From assembly GCA_019192545.1 (NCBI GenBank), contig JAHCMI010000037.1:1-64000 (forward strand): a stretch of 64,000 bases of DNA, in the 5' to 3' direction. Shown piece after piece: positions 1 to 9,166 of the stretch (the first letter of the stretch is position 1; each line of letters begins with the position of its first letter). Position numbers and translations under genes: made by a program. Source of the stretch: Rivularia sp. MS3. Its GTDB lineage: Bacteria; Cyanobacteriota; Cyanobacteriia; Cyanobacteriales; Nostocaceae. Under the pieces are notes generated by a model. The model did no database searches and was not told where the DNA came from. It saw only the letters and a program-made list of their open reading frames with translations.

Positions 1-1539
<1,539 letters not shown>

Positions 1540-1579
1540 TTTTATCTAGTTCGCAAAGTTTTATTACTGACAATCAATT

Positions 1580-1608
1580 GCTCCCGTGTAAAAGCGGGGG
1601 CTTTTTTT
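1580..1608 (+). terminator. Rho-independent terminator of psbDC
   Basis: GCTCCCG (1580-1586) pairs with CGGGGGC (1595-1601) with one G-U pair, an eight-base loop, then seven T. It sits about 40 bases after the psbC stop. Confidence 0.85.
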
Positions 1609-1661
1609 ATCATTGGAAATAGGTAGTTGGTAATAGTTTTTTAGCTGACTTTCATTATAAA

Positions 1662-2240
1662 ATGCACGACTCAGGGCATATTAATAATATTTTTCAGGCA
1701 ACTATTGATAATGATTTAGCTAGGGTAATAGCAATTATTAAAAGTGGAATTAATATTAATCAAAAACACCCGCAAATACAATTAACTCCATTAATCCAAG
1801 CAATCAATTTGCGTCGATTAGAAATTATTAAGATTTTTCTTGAAGCAGGAGCAGACCCAAATTTATGTCAAGATGTTTACGCAACACCATTAGATTTAGC
1901 AATTTCGATAGAGAATATTGAACTAATTGAACTTTTGATTAGAGCGGGTGCGAATCCAAATTTTTGTGGTGTAGGTAGTTCTGCTCTTAAAAGAGCAATT
2001 GATATAGAACGTATTGATATCATTAAAATTTTGATTGATGCAGAAGCAGATTTAAATCATAAAAACGAAAGTTTTATATATGCTGCTAATAATGGAAAAT
2101 TTGAAATTGTGAAATTTTTAGTAGATACAGGAGTTGTTTATATTAATGTTAAAAATGAAGATGGGGAAACAGCTTTAGATAAAGCCAGGTATTGGGGATA
2201 TCAAGACATAGTTGATTATTTACTTCCTTGGGCAGAGTAA
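1662..2240 (+). CDS. Ankyrin-repeat protein
   Basis: The 192-residue protein consists almost wholly of ankyrin repeats, a helical scaffold for protein-protein binding. I count about five repeats, recognisable by TPL.QAI-type and .LL..GA(D/N)PN motifs: LEAGADPN near residue 61, LIRAGANPN near 97, LIDAEADLN near 128, and a final GETALDKARYWGYQDIVDYLL near the C-terminus. No signal peptide, membrane segment or catalytic domain is visible, so it is probably a cytoplasmic adaptor. It follows the psbC terminator by about 50 bases and should have its own promoter. No clear ribosome binding site precedes the ATG. The partner is unknown. Confidence 0.85.
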   Translation: MHDSGHINNIFQATIDNDLARVIAIIKSGININQKHPQIQLTPLIQAINLRRLEIIKIFLEAGADPNLCQDVYATPLDLAISIENIELIELLIRAGANPNFCGVGSSALKRAIDIERIDIIKILIDAEADLNHKNESFIYAANNGKFEIVKFLVDTGVVYINVKNEDGETALDKARYWGYQDIVDYLLPWAE

Positions 2241-2361
2241 ATAATCAATAATCTATTTGAGTAATTTACAGTTAAAGATTAAGAGTTGAAACACTTTTAA
2301 ACAAAATATTTCTGTTCACCCACAATTGAATATTTATCTAAATACTAAACCATATAGCTGA

Positions 2362-2661
2362 TTAACTACCCCATTCCAAAGTAATCTCAATATTACCTGT
2401 AGAAGAATCTTTCACAAGTAAAGGCGTGAGTTTACCAGATTCAATGCCGATATCTATACCAAATCTGACACAAGCTTTATCTGGTTTAACTTTTTGCACT
2501 GTTTCCGCAATTTCCTTTGTCAAAGACTCTATAGCACAAGCTGCTTCACTAAATGGTCGCGTTTGAAAAGTTAGTTTGCGGTCACCAATAAGAGTAGCTT
2601 CAACTCTTACATTTGTTCCATCACTCAACTCTACAGTAATAATTTTTGTTTGAAGTTCCAT
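2362..2661 (-). CDS. Trypsin-co-occurring domain 1 (CU044_2847) family protein
   Basis: A 99-residue cytoplasmic protein that resembles the CU044_2847 / Trypco1 family. It has an N-terminal strand with VELSDGTNVRVEA, a central helix (EIAETVQKVKPDK) and a C-terminal FGIDIGIESGKL...IEITLEW segment, the order typical of the family. From the literature I recall, such domains accompany trypsin-like proteases and NTPases in predicted bacterial conflict or signalling systems; the biochemical role is unknown. Here it stands alone: the upstream neighbour is a repeat region and the downstream neighbour is the convergent ankyrin gene. No protease is adjacent. Family assignment is from memory of the pattern, so moderate confidence in the name and high confidence that it is a gene. 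Confidence 0.75.
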   Translation of the reverse strand: MELQTKIITVELSDGTNVRVEATLIGDRKLTFQTRPFSEAACAIESLTKEIAETVQKVKPDKACVRFGIDIGIESGKLTPLLVKDSSTGNIEITLEWGS

Positions 2662-2700
2662 TCTTATTTAACTGGATGACCCTGCCGTAATAGAATACCA

Positions 2701-2758
2701 GTGAACAGCGAGCAGCGAACAGTGAACAGTGAGCAGTTAACAGTGAACAGTGAGCAGT
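2701..2758. repeat. Heptanucleotide tandem repeat (GTGAACA/GTGAGCA type)
   Basis: About eight units of a seven-base repeat, mostly GTGAACA and GTGAGCA with point variants. It lies in the 315-base gene-free stretch between the Trypco1-like and SWIM genes. The stretch also contains a partial inverted-repeat element (2757-2820) and a second short tract of TGTTCAC units (2918-2946), which is the same heptamer on the opposite strand. Confidence 0.8.
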
Positions 2759-2820
2759 AGCCAATTTTCAGTTGAGCGTAATACATAAGGAAACCTCACC
2801 CTTTTCTCTCTCTTTCGGAA
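2757..2820 (+). repeat. Partial copy of the small inverted-repeat element
   Basis: TTTTCAGTTGA followed by AATACA and then AACCTCACCC resembles the left half of the element seen complete at 39823-39951 and 13201-13304. No matching right end is present. Confidence 0.45.
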
Positions 2821-2976
2821 ATTAGCTATATTATCTTCTATGACCAGTTAATTGCATCGAATTTTTTGGATTAAATAAAATTTATTAAGTTTTAGTTAAA
2901 AGCTAACTCCTGATAACTGTTCACTATAACTGTTCACTGTTCACTGATGATCTACACCCGACCGGTGAACAACTGT

Positions 2977-3798
2977 TTACTGATTCATCGCGGCTAAAAA
3001 TGCTTTCTGACTGGCATCTTTATAAAGCGAATTCAGATATTTCATGACGATATCTGTAGAATTAATGTTGGCAATATTTTCATCTTCTTTTGCTAAGGGA
3101 ATAGAACCCAATACATCTAAAACGGTTTCGCCGGTTGATGGTGCAATAACTACTAAAGATGATTCTAAAGGCTGATTGTATTGCCAGAAATTATCTAATT
3201 GTAAGGATTTATTTTGTTCTGGTACTGGTTCTTTAGCGTTGGAAACTTCAGCTTCTGTATTCAGACTGCGTAATTTTCTTAAATCATTAATAATGGTTTC
3301 CTTACTGCGTCCTCGTAATTGAAATAGCACAAATGGGTCTTCACTAAAACGGTCGGCTAATTGATAGTAAACCGCAGCAATATGTTTACAGGGATTAGCT
3401 TTATCGGGACAGGAACATTTACTATGTACTTCAGATAAGGTGAAAGGAAATAGCGATAAACCGTTTGCTGTAAATACTTCTTCTATATTTTGCGGCATTT
3501 CACCCGCTAATAATTTTGCTGCAAATATTGCTTTTTGGGACATTGTTTCAACAACAAAACCCCATTCTTCATCGGTGAAGGAATCCAGAGAAAGAGAAAG
3601 ACTATAAGGTTCTGGTTCGCTTCCCTGCACTTTAGCCAATACTTTAGCATTTGCGAATTCGATGCTGAGAATATTTCCTTGACGAGCATAATTTCTCCCA
3701 CGTTCCAAACGCTTTTTAAAACGGTAAGAATCTAATAGTTCTAACCATCTTTGCGACCACCATTCTCTTGATGCTTGTAAATCGTAATTTGCTTGCAT
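2977..3798 (-). CDS. SWIM zinc-finger protein, partner of SNF2 helicase
   Basis: The 273-residue protein has an N-terminal region typical of cyanobacterial SWIM proteins (SREWWSQRWLELLDSYRFKKR) and one SWIM zinc finger, C128-x-C130...C137-x-H139 (CSCPDKANPCKH). SWIM fingers bind DNA or proteins, and in many bacteria such genes sit directly beside SNF2-family helicases, as here, where the helicase lies upstream on the same strand about 185 bases away. Joint action in chromosome maintenance is inference. I chose the ATG at 3798 because family members start close to this point; the reading frame is open to a TTG at 3813. The C-terminal third is low in recognisable motifs. Confidence 0.85.
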   Translation of the reverse strand: MQANYDLQASREWWSQRWLELLDSYRFKKRLERGRNYARQGNILSIEFANAKVLAKVQGSEPEPYSLSLSLDSFTDEEWGFVVETMSQKAIFAAKLLAGEMPQNIEEVFTANGLSLFPFTLSEVHSKCSCPDKANPCKHIAAVYYQLADRFSEDPFVLFQLRGRSKETIINDLRKLRSLNTEAEVSNAKEPVPEQNKSLQLDNFWQYNQPLESSLVVIAPSTGETVLDVLGSIPLAKEDENIANINSTDIVMKYLNSLYKDASQKAFLAAMNQ

Positions 3799-3919
3799 AA
3801 TTTCAATTATCAATTATTAATTTTCACCCAAAGGGTGTGGATCATTAATTATAGATTGGGCATAGGGTATAGGGCATTGTAAAATAATCACAGGTTTAAG
3901 ATTAGAAATGTTTTAGTCT

Positions 3920-3991
3920 CTAACCTTTAACCACTAACAACCCACAACTAACAACTAACTCTTAACTCCTAACTCTTAACTCCTAACTCTC
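3920..3991. repeat. Heptanucleotide tandem repeat (TAACTCC/TAACTCT type)
   Basis: Degenerate then regular seven-base units (TAACTCT and TAACTCC alternating at 3957-3989). The tract runs into the last codons of the SNF2 gene; its TAG stop lies inside a repeat unit. Confidence 0.8.
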
Positions 3992-6900
3992 TTCAATAAC
4001 CGCATCTCTATCTAATATTAATAAGTTACGAAGTTGGTCGGTGTCCATTTCGGTTAACCATTCTTCACCCGCACCTACAACTTGCTCTGCGAGTTGCTTT
4101 TTACTTTCTATCATGTCATGAATTTTTTCTTCTAAAGTACCGGTACAAACAAATTTGTGTACCTGAACATTTTTTGTTTGACCAATACGAAATACCCTAT
4201 CAGTAGCTTGATTTTCTACTGCGGGATTCCACCATCTATCAAAGTGGAATACATGATTTGCTTTCGTTAGATTTAATCCGACACCGCCAGCTTTTAAGGA
4301 AAGAATCATTACAGGTGGAGCTTGTGGATCGTGTTGAAAACGGTCTATCATTTCCTCACGCTGCTTTTTGGTGGTACTTCCATATAAAAACATTGTTTCT
4401 CGGCTTAACTTCTCTTCTAGATGGGGTTTGAGTAACTTACCCCACTCTGCAAATTGAGTGAAAATTAAAGCGCGATCGCCGTTTAATACAACCTCTTCTA
4501 ACATTTCGTCTAAGCGCTGAAGTTTGGCTGAATCGTATTGCTCTAACTTCTTTTTCTTTAAATACTGTGCTGGGTGATTGCAAATTTGTTTTAATTTCAC
4601 AAGTAGACTCAAAATCATTCCCCGACGCTGCAATCCTTCGGCATCGTCAATTTCTGATAAAGAATCTTCTACAACTTGTTGATAAAGCTTTGCTTGTGCG
4701 GGAGTTAAACCGCAAAAAACGGTCATTTCCTGTTTTTCTGGTAAGTCTTGAATAATATCTCTATCTGTTTTCAAGCGTCGTAAAATAAACGGTTGGACTA
4801 AGGAGCGCAATTGCGATAGTGAAGAAGTATCGCCGTATTTTTCAATCGGCATTGCAAACCGTCGCTGGAAAAACTGTTTGTTTCCTAAATATCCAGGATT
4901 TAAAAAGTCCATAATCGACCACAATTCTTGCAGTCTATTTTCTACCGGGGTACCTGTTAAAGCAATACGAAAATCTGGTTCTAACTGCCGTACTGCTTGT
5001 GATTGCTTTGATGCAGCATTTTTAATATTTTGGGCTTCATCTAAAGCGATTATCTGCCAAGAAACGTCCTGCAATAAACTTAAATCGCGATGAACCAACG
5101 AGTAACTTGTAATTACAATATTTTTGTTTTTAACAGCAGTTTGGAAAGCCTTACCTTTGGGACGTTTATCACCGTGATGCTGTAAAACTTTAAGTTTAGG
5201 ACCAAACTTTTTAACTTCTCGTTCCCAGTTTCCTAATACGGAAGTCGGACAAACCAATAAAGTTGGTTTTTCTAAGGCTGCTTCTTCTTGCAAATGAAGT
5301 AAAAAGGCTATGAATTGAACGGTGTTGTGACAAATAATATTGTTAGCAACAAAGTTATGATGTTTTTCAACTTCAAAGTCGTAAACCCATCCTTGATAAT
5401 TTATTTCTTCTATACTTTCTATTTGACAGTAGAAGATTTCTTTACTGATTTTTGGTTTTTCTTTTAAAGCAGTATTAGTTTTGAAACGCAAAGGTTCGCG
5501 GAGGTTTTCGCGGAGGTTCGCTGAGAGTTTATTAGTAGGTATAGCGACTGATTCTCCAATTTTAAGCTGATTTGTCCAACCTTTATTTGTCAATAACTTG
5601 TGACGATAAGTAATAGTAATACTGCTACCATCTTGTAAATTGATTTTTCTTAACTTTTCTTCAACTTTTTGTCGGTAAAGTCGTCGAATTGGAGCTTGGA
5701 TAATTTCACCGGTTGACTCATTTAGGGAATTAACTATCAATTCCTCGGTAGATTCTGCCCAAAATCCTTCACCGTCAAATTCTGTTTCCCCTGCATAGCT
5801 GTGCCAAATATCCCGAGCAGTATTCAAACAACCATTGATGTAAATTTCGGTATCTGGTGCAACGCATTTCCCCAAACCCATGTCATCAGCCAAACAAGCA
5901 CCCAAACCCCAACGCTCTAGAAATGCCAGCCAAGACATTCCTCGTTTTTGATAGGAGCGCAATTCTCCATGAAAACTTTCAGGAGTGGGTAATAATTCTA
6001 AATCTTGATTATCTGTGAGATTTGTAATTAATTCCTGCAAAGCCCCCGAAGCTTCAAAGCTGACTACGGGTAATTTTTCGATTGTCTGAGTATCACCAGA
6101 ACCCAATCTTAAAGCGTCTTCTAGTGATAAAGACATCTTTTCTTTTCTACCCGCAAAAAATGTTTGTGCAGTCTTGATATCTTGGGGACGTAATTCTACC
6201 CATTCATCATTAATTTGCACTAAGGGACTATTTAAAGCTACAAGTTTGTCAAACTGCTGCTTGGAAAGAGTTTGTCCTCCAATTGCTAATTCCCATTTAA
6301 AATTAAGTAAACTTTGTAAACCCAAGCGTTCGGTTTTTTTCTTGGGGGTTTGAGCGCTGACTTTCAAGCCCAAACGATTAGCCCAACCATCGCGATTCGC
6401 TAAAGAATCGGGTAAAACCACACCTAATCCGCTATCTTCTAATCTCCAAGTTACCGACTTGATAAAATCATAAGCCTGCATCGGTTCAAGACGGCAAGAT
6501 TGAGGTAAAGCAGTATCTAGACTTGGTGCAATAATTGGATAAAGCCGCGAAGCTAAACCCAAACCCCTTAAAAAAGTTTCTTGCGGTTTGTTAATCGTGC
6601 GATTTTGATAAACAAATTGTTCAAAGGGATGATTCCAAATTGTTTGTGCATCTACCAAAAATTGATCGTCGTCAATTGCCTGTAGATAATATTCCAAAAG
6701 CCATTCTGTCTCACCGGCTTCTGGAGTACGCAGTACAAAACAAGTACGAAAAAGACTTCTAGCTCCAAGTTGATTTTGTAAAGGTAAAGTCCAAGAATTT
6801 AAAGCAGCTTCTAACCTTTCAACTTCCTGGTTATTTGCACCAAGTGAATTTTTTTTGCTTGTTAAAGAATGCAACCACTGTCTGACTACAGATGGTAAAG

Positions 6901-7777
6901 ATGCTAGCAACCTAGTTTCTGCTGCATCGAGAGAATTTACCATTTCTCGCACTTGAGCATCTATAGTTTTATTTAAAAAATCTAGCAGTAGTTGCTCGGA
7001 TTCAAAAGGTAAATTAATTGATTGGTAATAGTCTTGAATATCTTCTTGAATTTGTTCTTGATAAAGGCGACAAGATAAAGGCATCAATCGCGAATATTTA
7101 TCCAAACGACTGCCGTCAACAGCACTATCTAACAGCGCTTGCCAACTAGCAATTTTTAAATTATCCGGTAAACTCTCAATTCCAGGCAGAAACTTGCATC
7201 TTGCAACTAAATCTAAACCCCAGCGGGCAATTTGCGACCAAAAACGTATATCTCCTCCAATAAAAGCTTGTTCATCGTTAGTAACGCTCATTGGTAAGGA
7301 AGTTAAAAAATTTACTGCTTCTGTAGAGTTCAAGCAAAAACCTTCAACTTGCCAAGAATATAAATATTGCTCCCCTGTGTCTTCGTTAATAACTCCTGAA
7401 TGTAGGGGATGTATGGATTCAATATCCTTTTTCTTTTTCTTTTTTTTCTGTTTATTTTCTTGAGGAATATAGGTAGGTAAAGCGATCGCGAAGGAGGAAG
7501 AAGGTAAATTAATTTCTTCTTTAGTAGTTTTAGCTTTCTTCCCAGATTTAGTGGTTGAATTATCGGCTAATAATTTTTCCCACTCTTGCGGAATTTTAAG
7601 ATTGCGTTTTTGCAATAATTCTAATAACTCTAACGGTGTCATACCGAAAGGATGGGGCTGTACTTTTAATAATTCATCTTCAGCCGAATCGCTACTTATA
7701 GAACGCCAAGTTTCTCCCCATATAAAAAAACAACTGCTTTGACCTTGTAGTAACCAACTACCGTGTAAAATTGCCAT
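3983..7777 (-). CDS. SNF2-family helicase interrupted by a mini-intein
   Basis: A 1264-residue precursor of a DNA-dependent SNF2/RapA-type ATPase. The N-terminal ~600 residues match the SNF2-associated region of bacterial members and contain a run of seven lysines (about 111-117). The helicase core follows: Walker A DDMGLGK (631-637) interrupted by an intein (638-818), then T819, motif II DEAQ, LTGTPVENRLQELW, and the C-terminal helicase lobe with AGGVGLNL, FDRWWNPAVENQATDRVFRIGQ. Removing the intein restores GLGKT and a mature protein of 1083 residues. The enzyme should move along or remodel DNA-protein complexes; its substrate is unknown. It is upstream of and co-oriented with the SWIM gene. 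Activity presumably depends on intein self-splicing, since the insertion splits the nucleotide-binding loop. Confidence 0.93.
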   Translation of the reverse strand: MAILHGSWLLQGQSSCFFIWGETWRSISSDSAEDELLKVQPHPFGMTPLELLELLQKRNLKIPQEWEKLLADNSTTKSGKKAKTTKEEINLPSSSFAIALPTYIPQENKQKKKKKKKDIESIHPLHSGVINEDTGEQYLYSWQVEGFCLNSTEAVNFLTSLPMSVTNDEQAFIGGDIRFWSQIARWGLDLVARCKFLPGIESLPDNLKIASWQALLDSAVDGSRLDKYSRLMPLSCRLYQEQIQEDIQDYYQSINLPFESEQLLLDFLNKTIDAQVREMVNSLDAAETRLLASLPSVVRQWLHSLTSKKNSLGANNQEVERLEAALNSWTLPLQNQLGARSLFRTCFVLRTPEAGETEWLLEYYLQAIDDDQFLVDAQTIWNHPFEQFVYQNRTINKPQETFLRGLGLASRLYPIIAPSLDTALPQSCRLEPMQAYDFIKSVTWRLEDSGLGVVLPDSLANRDGWANRLGLKVSAQTPKKKTERLGLQSLLNFKWELAIGGQTLSKQQFDKLVALNSPLVQINDEWVELRPQDIKTAQTFFAGRKEKMSLSLEDALRLGSGDTQTIEKLPVVSFEASGALQELITNLTDNQDLELLPTPESFHGELRSYQKRGMSWLAFLERWGLGACLADDMGLGKCVAPDTEIYINGCLNTARDIWHSYAGETEFDGEGFWAESTEELIVNSLNESTGEIIQAPIRRLYRQKVEEKLRKINLQDGSSITITYRHKLLTNKGWTNQLKIGESVAIPTNKLSANLRENLREPLRFKTNTALKEKPKISKEIFYCQIESIEEINYQGWVYDFEVEKHHNFVANNIICHNTVQFIAFLLHLQEEAALEKPTLLVCPTSVLGNWEREVKKFGPKLKVLQHHGDKRPKGKAFQTAVKNKNIVITSYSLVHRDLSLLQDVSWQIIALDEAQNIKNAASKQSQAVRQLEPDFRIALTGTPVENRLQELWSIMDFLNPGYLGNKQFFQRRFAMPIEKYGDTSSLSQLRSLVQPFILRRLKTDRDIIQDLPEKQEMTVFCGLTPAQAKLYQQVVEDSLSEIDDAEGLQRRGMILSLLVKLKQICNHPAQYLKKKKLEQYDSAKLQRLDEMLEEVVLNGDRALIFTQFAEWGKLLKPHLEEKLSRETMFLYGSTTKKQREEMIDRFQHDPQAPPVMILSLKAGGVGLNLTKANHVFHFDRWWNPAVENQATDRVFRIGQTKNVQVHKFVCTGTLEEKIHDMIESKKQLAEQVVGAGEEWLTEMDTDQLRNLLILDRDAVIEES
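5324..5866 (-). mobile_element. In-frame mini-intein within the SNF2 Walker A motif
   Basis: The 181-residue insertion starts with Cys1 (CVAPDTEI, block A), has a block B-like T-x-x-H (T86...H89, in TITYRH), a block F-like region (GWVYDFEVEKHHNFVANN) and ends CHN (block G: penultimate His, terminal Asn). The +1 extein residue is Thr, which can act as the nucleophile. The codons check: TGC at 5866-5864 and AAC at 5326-5324. There is room only for the splicing domain, so the homing endonuclease is missing. Residues about 115-127 include a short internal duplication (NLRE/NLRE), encoded by a tandem copy of a TTCGCGGAGG-like unit at about 5491-5522. Confidence 0.93.
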
Positions 7778-8034
7778 ATGTCAACTACACTCTTATTTTT
7801 TGTAGAACTTTAATTCTCGACTACTTTATTTTGCATAAAATATTGTTTCGAGTTTATGTTTATACGTATTAGAGTCAAGAAAAACTGATTAAAGATAAAA
7901 TTTTTAGCAATAAATAGCAATAAACTGATAATAACTAATTAAAAATTATATTTTACTATAAATAGTATTAAAGCATTACACTTTTAGTATATTTTGAGAT
8001 ATCTTTCTAAATTTTCTCTTTATATTATCAATAA

Positions 8035-8286
8035 TTAGGCGATTGTCATAATACCCGGATGGTCGGTGACACTATAAACCCTATTACTACATTCAAGATT
8101 AATCCAAATATCACAAAAACGACACGGTAATAATGGGGGAAGAACATCTACACCCTGTAGGACTGCCTTAATAATGCCCGAGTATTTCACCGCTAAATGC
8201 AGTGTCTTCGCTTTATTGCCTCCCTTATAATAAACAATTTGCCGCTTGCCTAAGTACCGATTATCTTTGATTATTTTCAAAGCCAA
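8035..8286 (-). CDS. Small hypothetical protein with a CxxC motif
   Basis: An 83-residue product starting with TTG. I do not recognise it. It has a basic N-terminal half and a CRFCDIW stretch (two Cys spaced by two residues) near residue 56, with a third Cys about ten residues on; a metal site is possible but unproven. Support for it being real is a strong AGGAGG 12 bases before the TTG and the lack of any competing frame. It is separated from the SNF2 gene by about 260 AT-rich bases with no other gene, and is divergent from the acetyltransferase gene. It could be a relic. Confidence 0.5.
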   Translation of the reverse strand: MALKIIKDNRYLGKRQIVYYKGGNKAKTLHLAVKYSGIIKAVLQGVDVLPPLLPCRFCDIWINLECSNRVYSVTDHPGIMTIA

Positions 8287-8398
8287 TGAATTCTATATCC
8301 TCCTGCCTCGATTGCAAAGCTTGCTAAAAAATTTATTTTGTCTGATTTTTCAAATTTATCGGCAATTGTAAAATATAACTTAATCAAGATTAACAAAA

Positions 8399-8953
8399 AT
8401 GCAGTTACCAGTTTATACAAATTTAAAAAGTGGGATACAAATAGAACTAGATTATATGCATTCTCACGAAACAGAAGATGTAAGAAAATTGCTTAATCGC
8501 ATAATTCTAGAAGGAAAATCATATCCGCAACAGCAATCTTTAACAGAATTAGAATTTAAGGCTTATTGGCTCGTGGGTGATTCCTTTGTAGTGAAGGCAG
8601 TGAATCAAAGCAATCAATCTCCCTTACCAAAAATATTAGCTGCTTTTTATATCAAACCGAACTTTCCTGGAAAGTGCAGCCATATTTGCAACGCTGGATT
8701 TATTGTACAACCACAAATGCGGGGTCAGGGAATTGGGCGATTTATGGGTGAAACCATGCTTGGAATAGCTCAGGCTCTTGGTTATCAAGCAGTAATATTT
8801 AATTTGGTGTTTGAAACTAATATACCTTCAATTCGACTGTGGCAATCTTTAGGATTTCAAACTATTGGCTCTATTCCCGCAGCAGTGGAGTTAGAAGATA
8901 GTACATATATAGATGCTTTGGTTATGTATCGTCAATTAGAAGTCAAAAGTTAG
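8399..8953 (+). CDS. GNAT-family N-acetyltransferase
   Basis: A 184-residue acetyltransferase that would move an acetyl group from acetyl-CoA to an amine. Motif A, RGQGIGRFMGE (about residues 113-123), binds the acetyl-CoA pyrophosphate; the later NLVFETNIPSIRLWQSLGF block is motif B, with the common N...SIRLW.SLGF ending. The FYIKPNFPGKCSHICNAGFIV segment reminds me of the Mpr1/Spt10-like branch of the fold, found in enzymes that detoxify proline analogues, but the substrate cannot be read from sequence. It is a single gene. Its TAG stop lies in a short AGTTAGGAGTTAG repeat. Confidence 0.85.
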   Translation: MQLPVYTNLKSGIQIELDYMHSHETEDVRKLLNRIILEGKSYPQQQSLTELEFKAYWLVGDSFVVKAVNQSNQSPLPKILAAFYIKPNFPGKCSHICNAGFIVQPQMRGQGIGRFMGETMLGIAQALGYQAVIFNLVFETNIPSIRLWQSLGFQTIGSIPAAVELEDSTYIDALVMYRQLEVKS

Positions 8954-9166
8954 GAGTTAGAAGTTATAAATTTAATCTTAGCTACTGATGACTGATAACT
9001 GTTTCTTAGAGTTAAGAATTATAAATAAAAATAAAAGAAATTAAACAATAGTCGCAGGTGCTTGTTAACTGGTAACTGATTTACAAACAATAAGCGGCAA
9101 GCCATAAGGCATAAATGTTAGGATTGCCACTGAGAGCGAATAGTGCATAGAAGGAAAAAGAACTGA

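Noticed and set aside
7380-7460. Poly-lysine run in the SNF2 gene as a possible frameshift site
   Set aside because: The frame continues normally on both sides, so it reads as a natural low-complexity linker.
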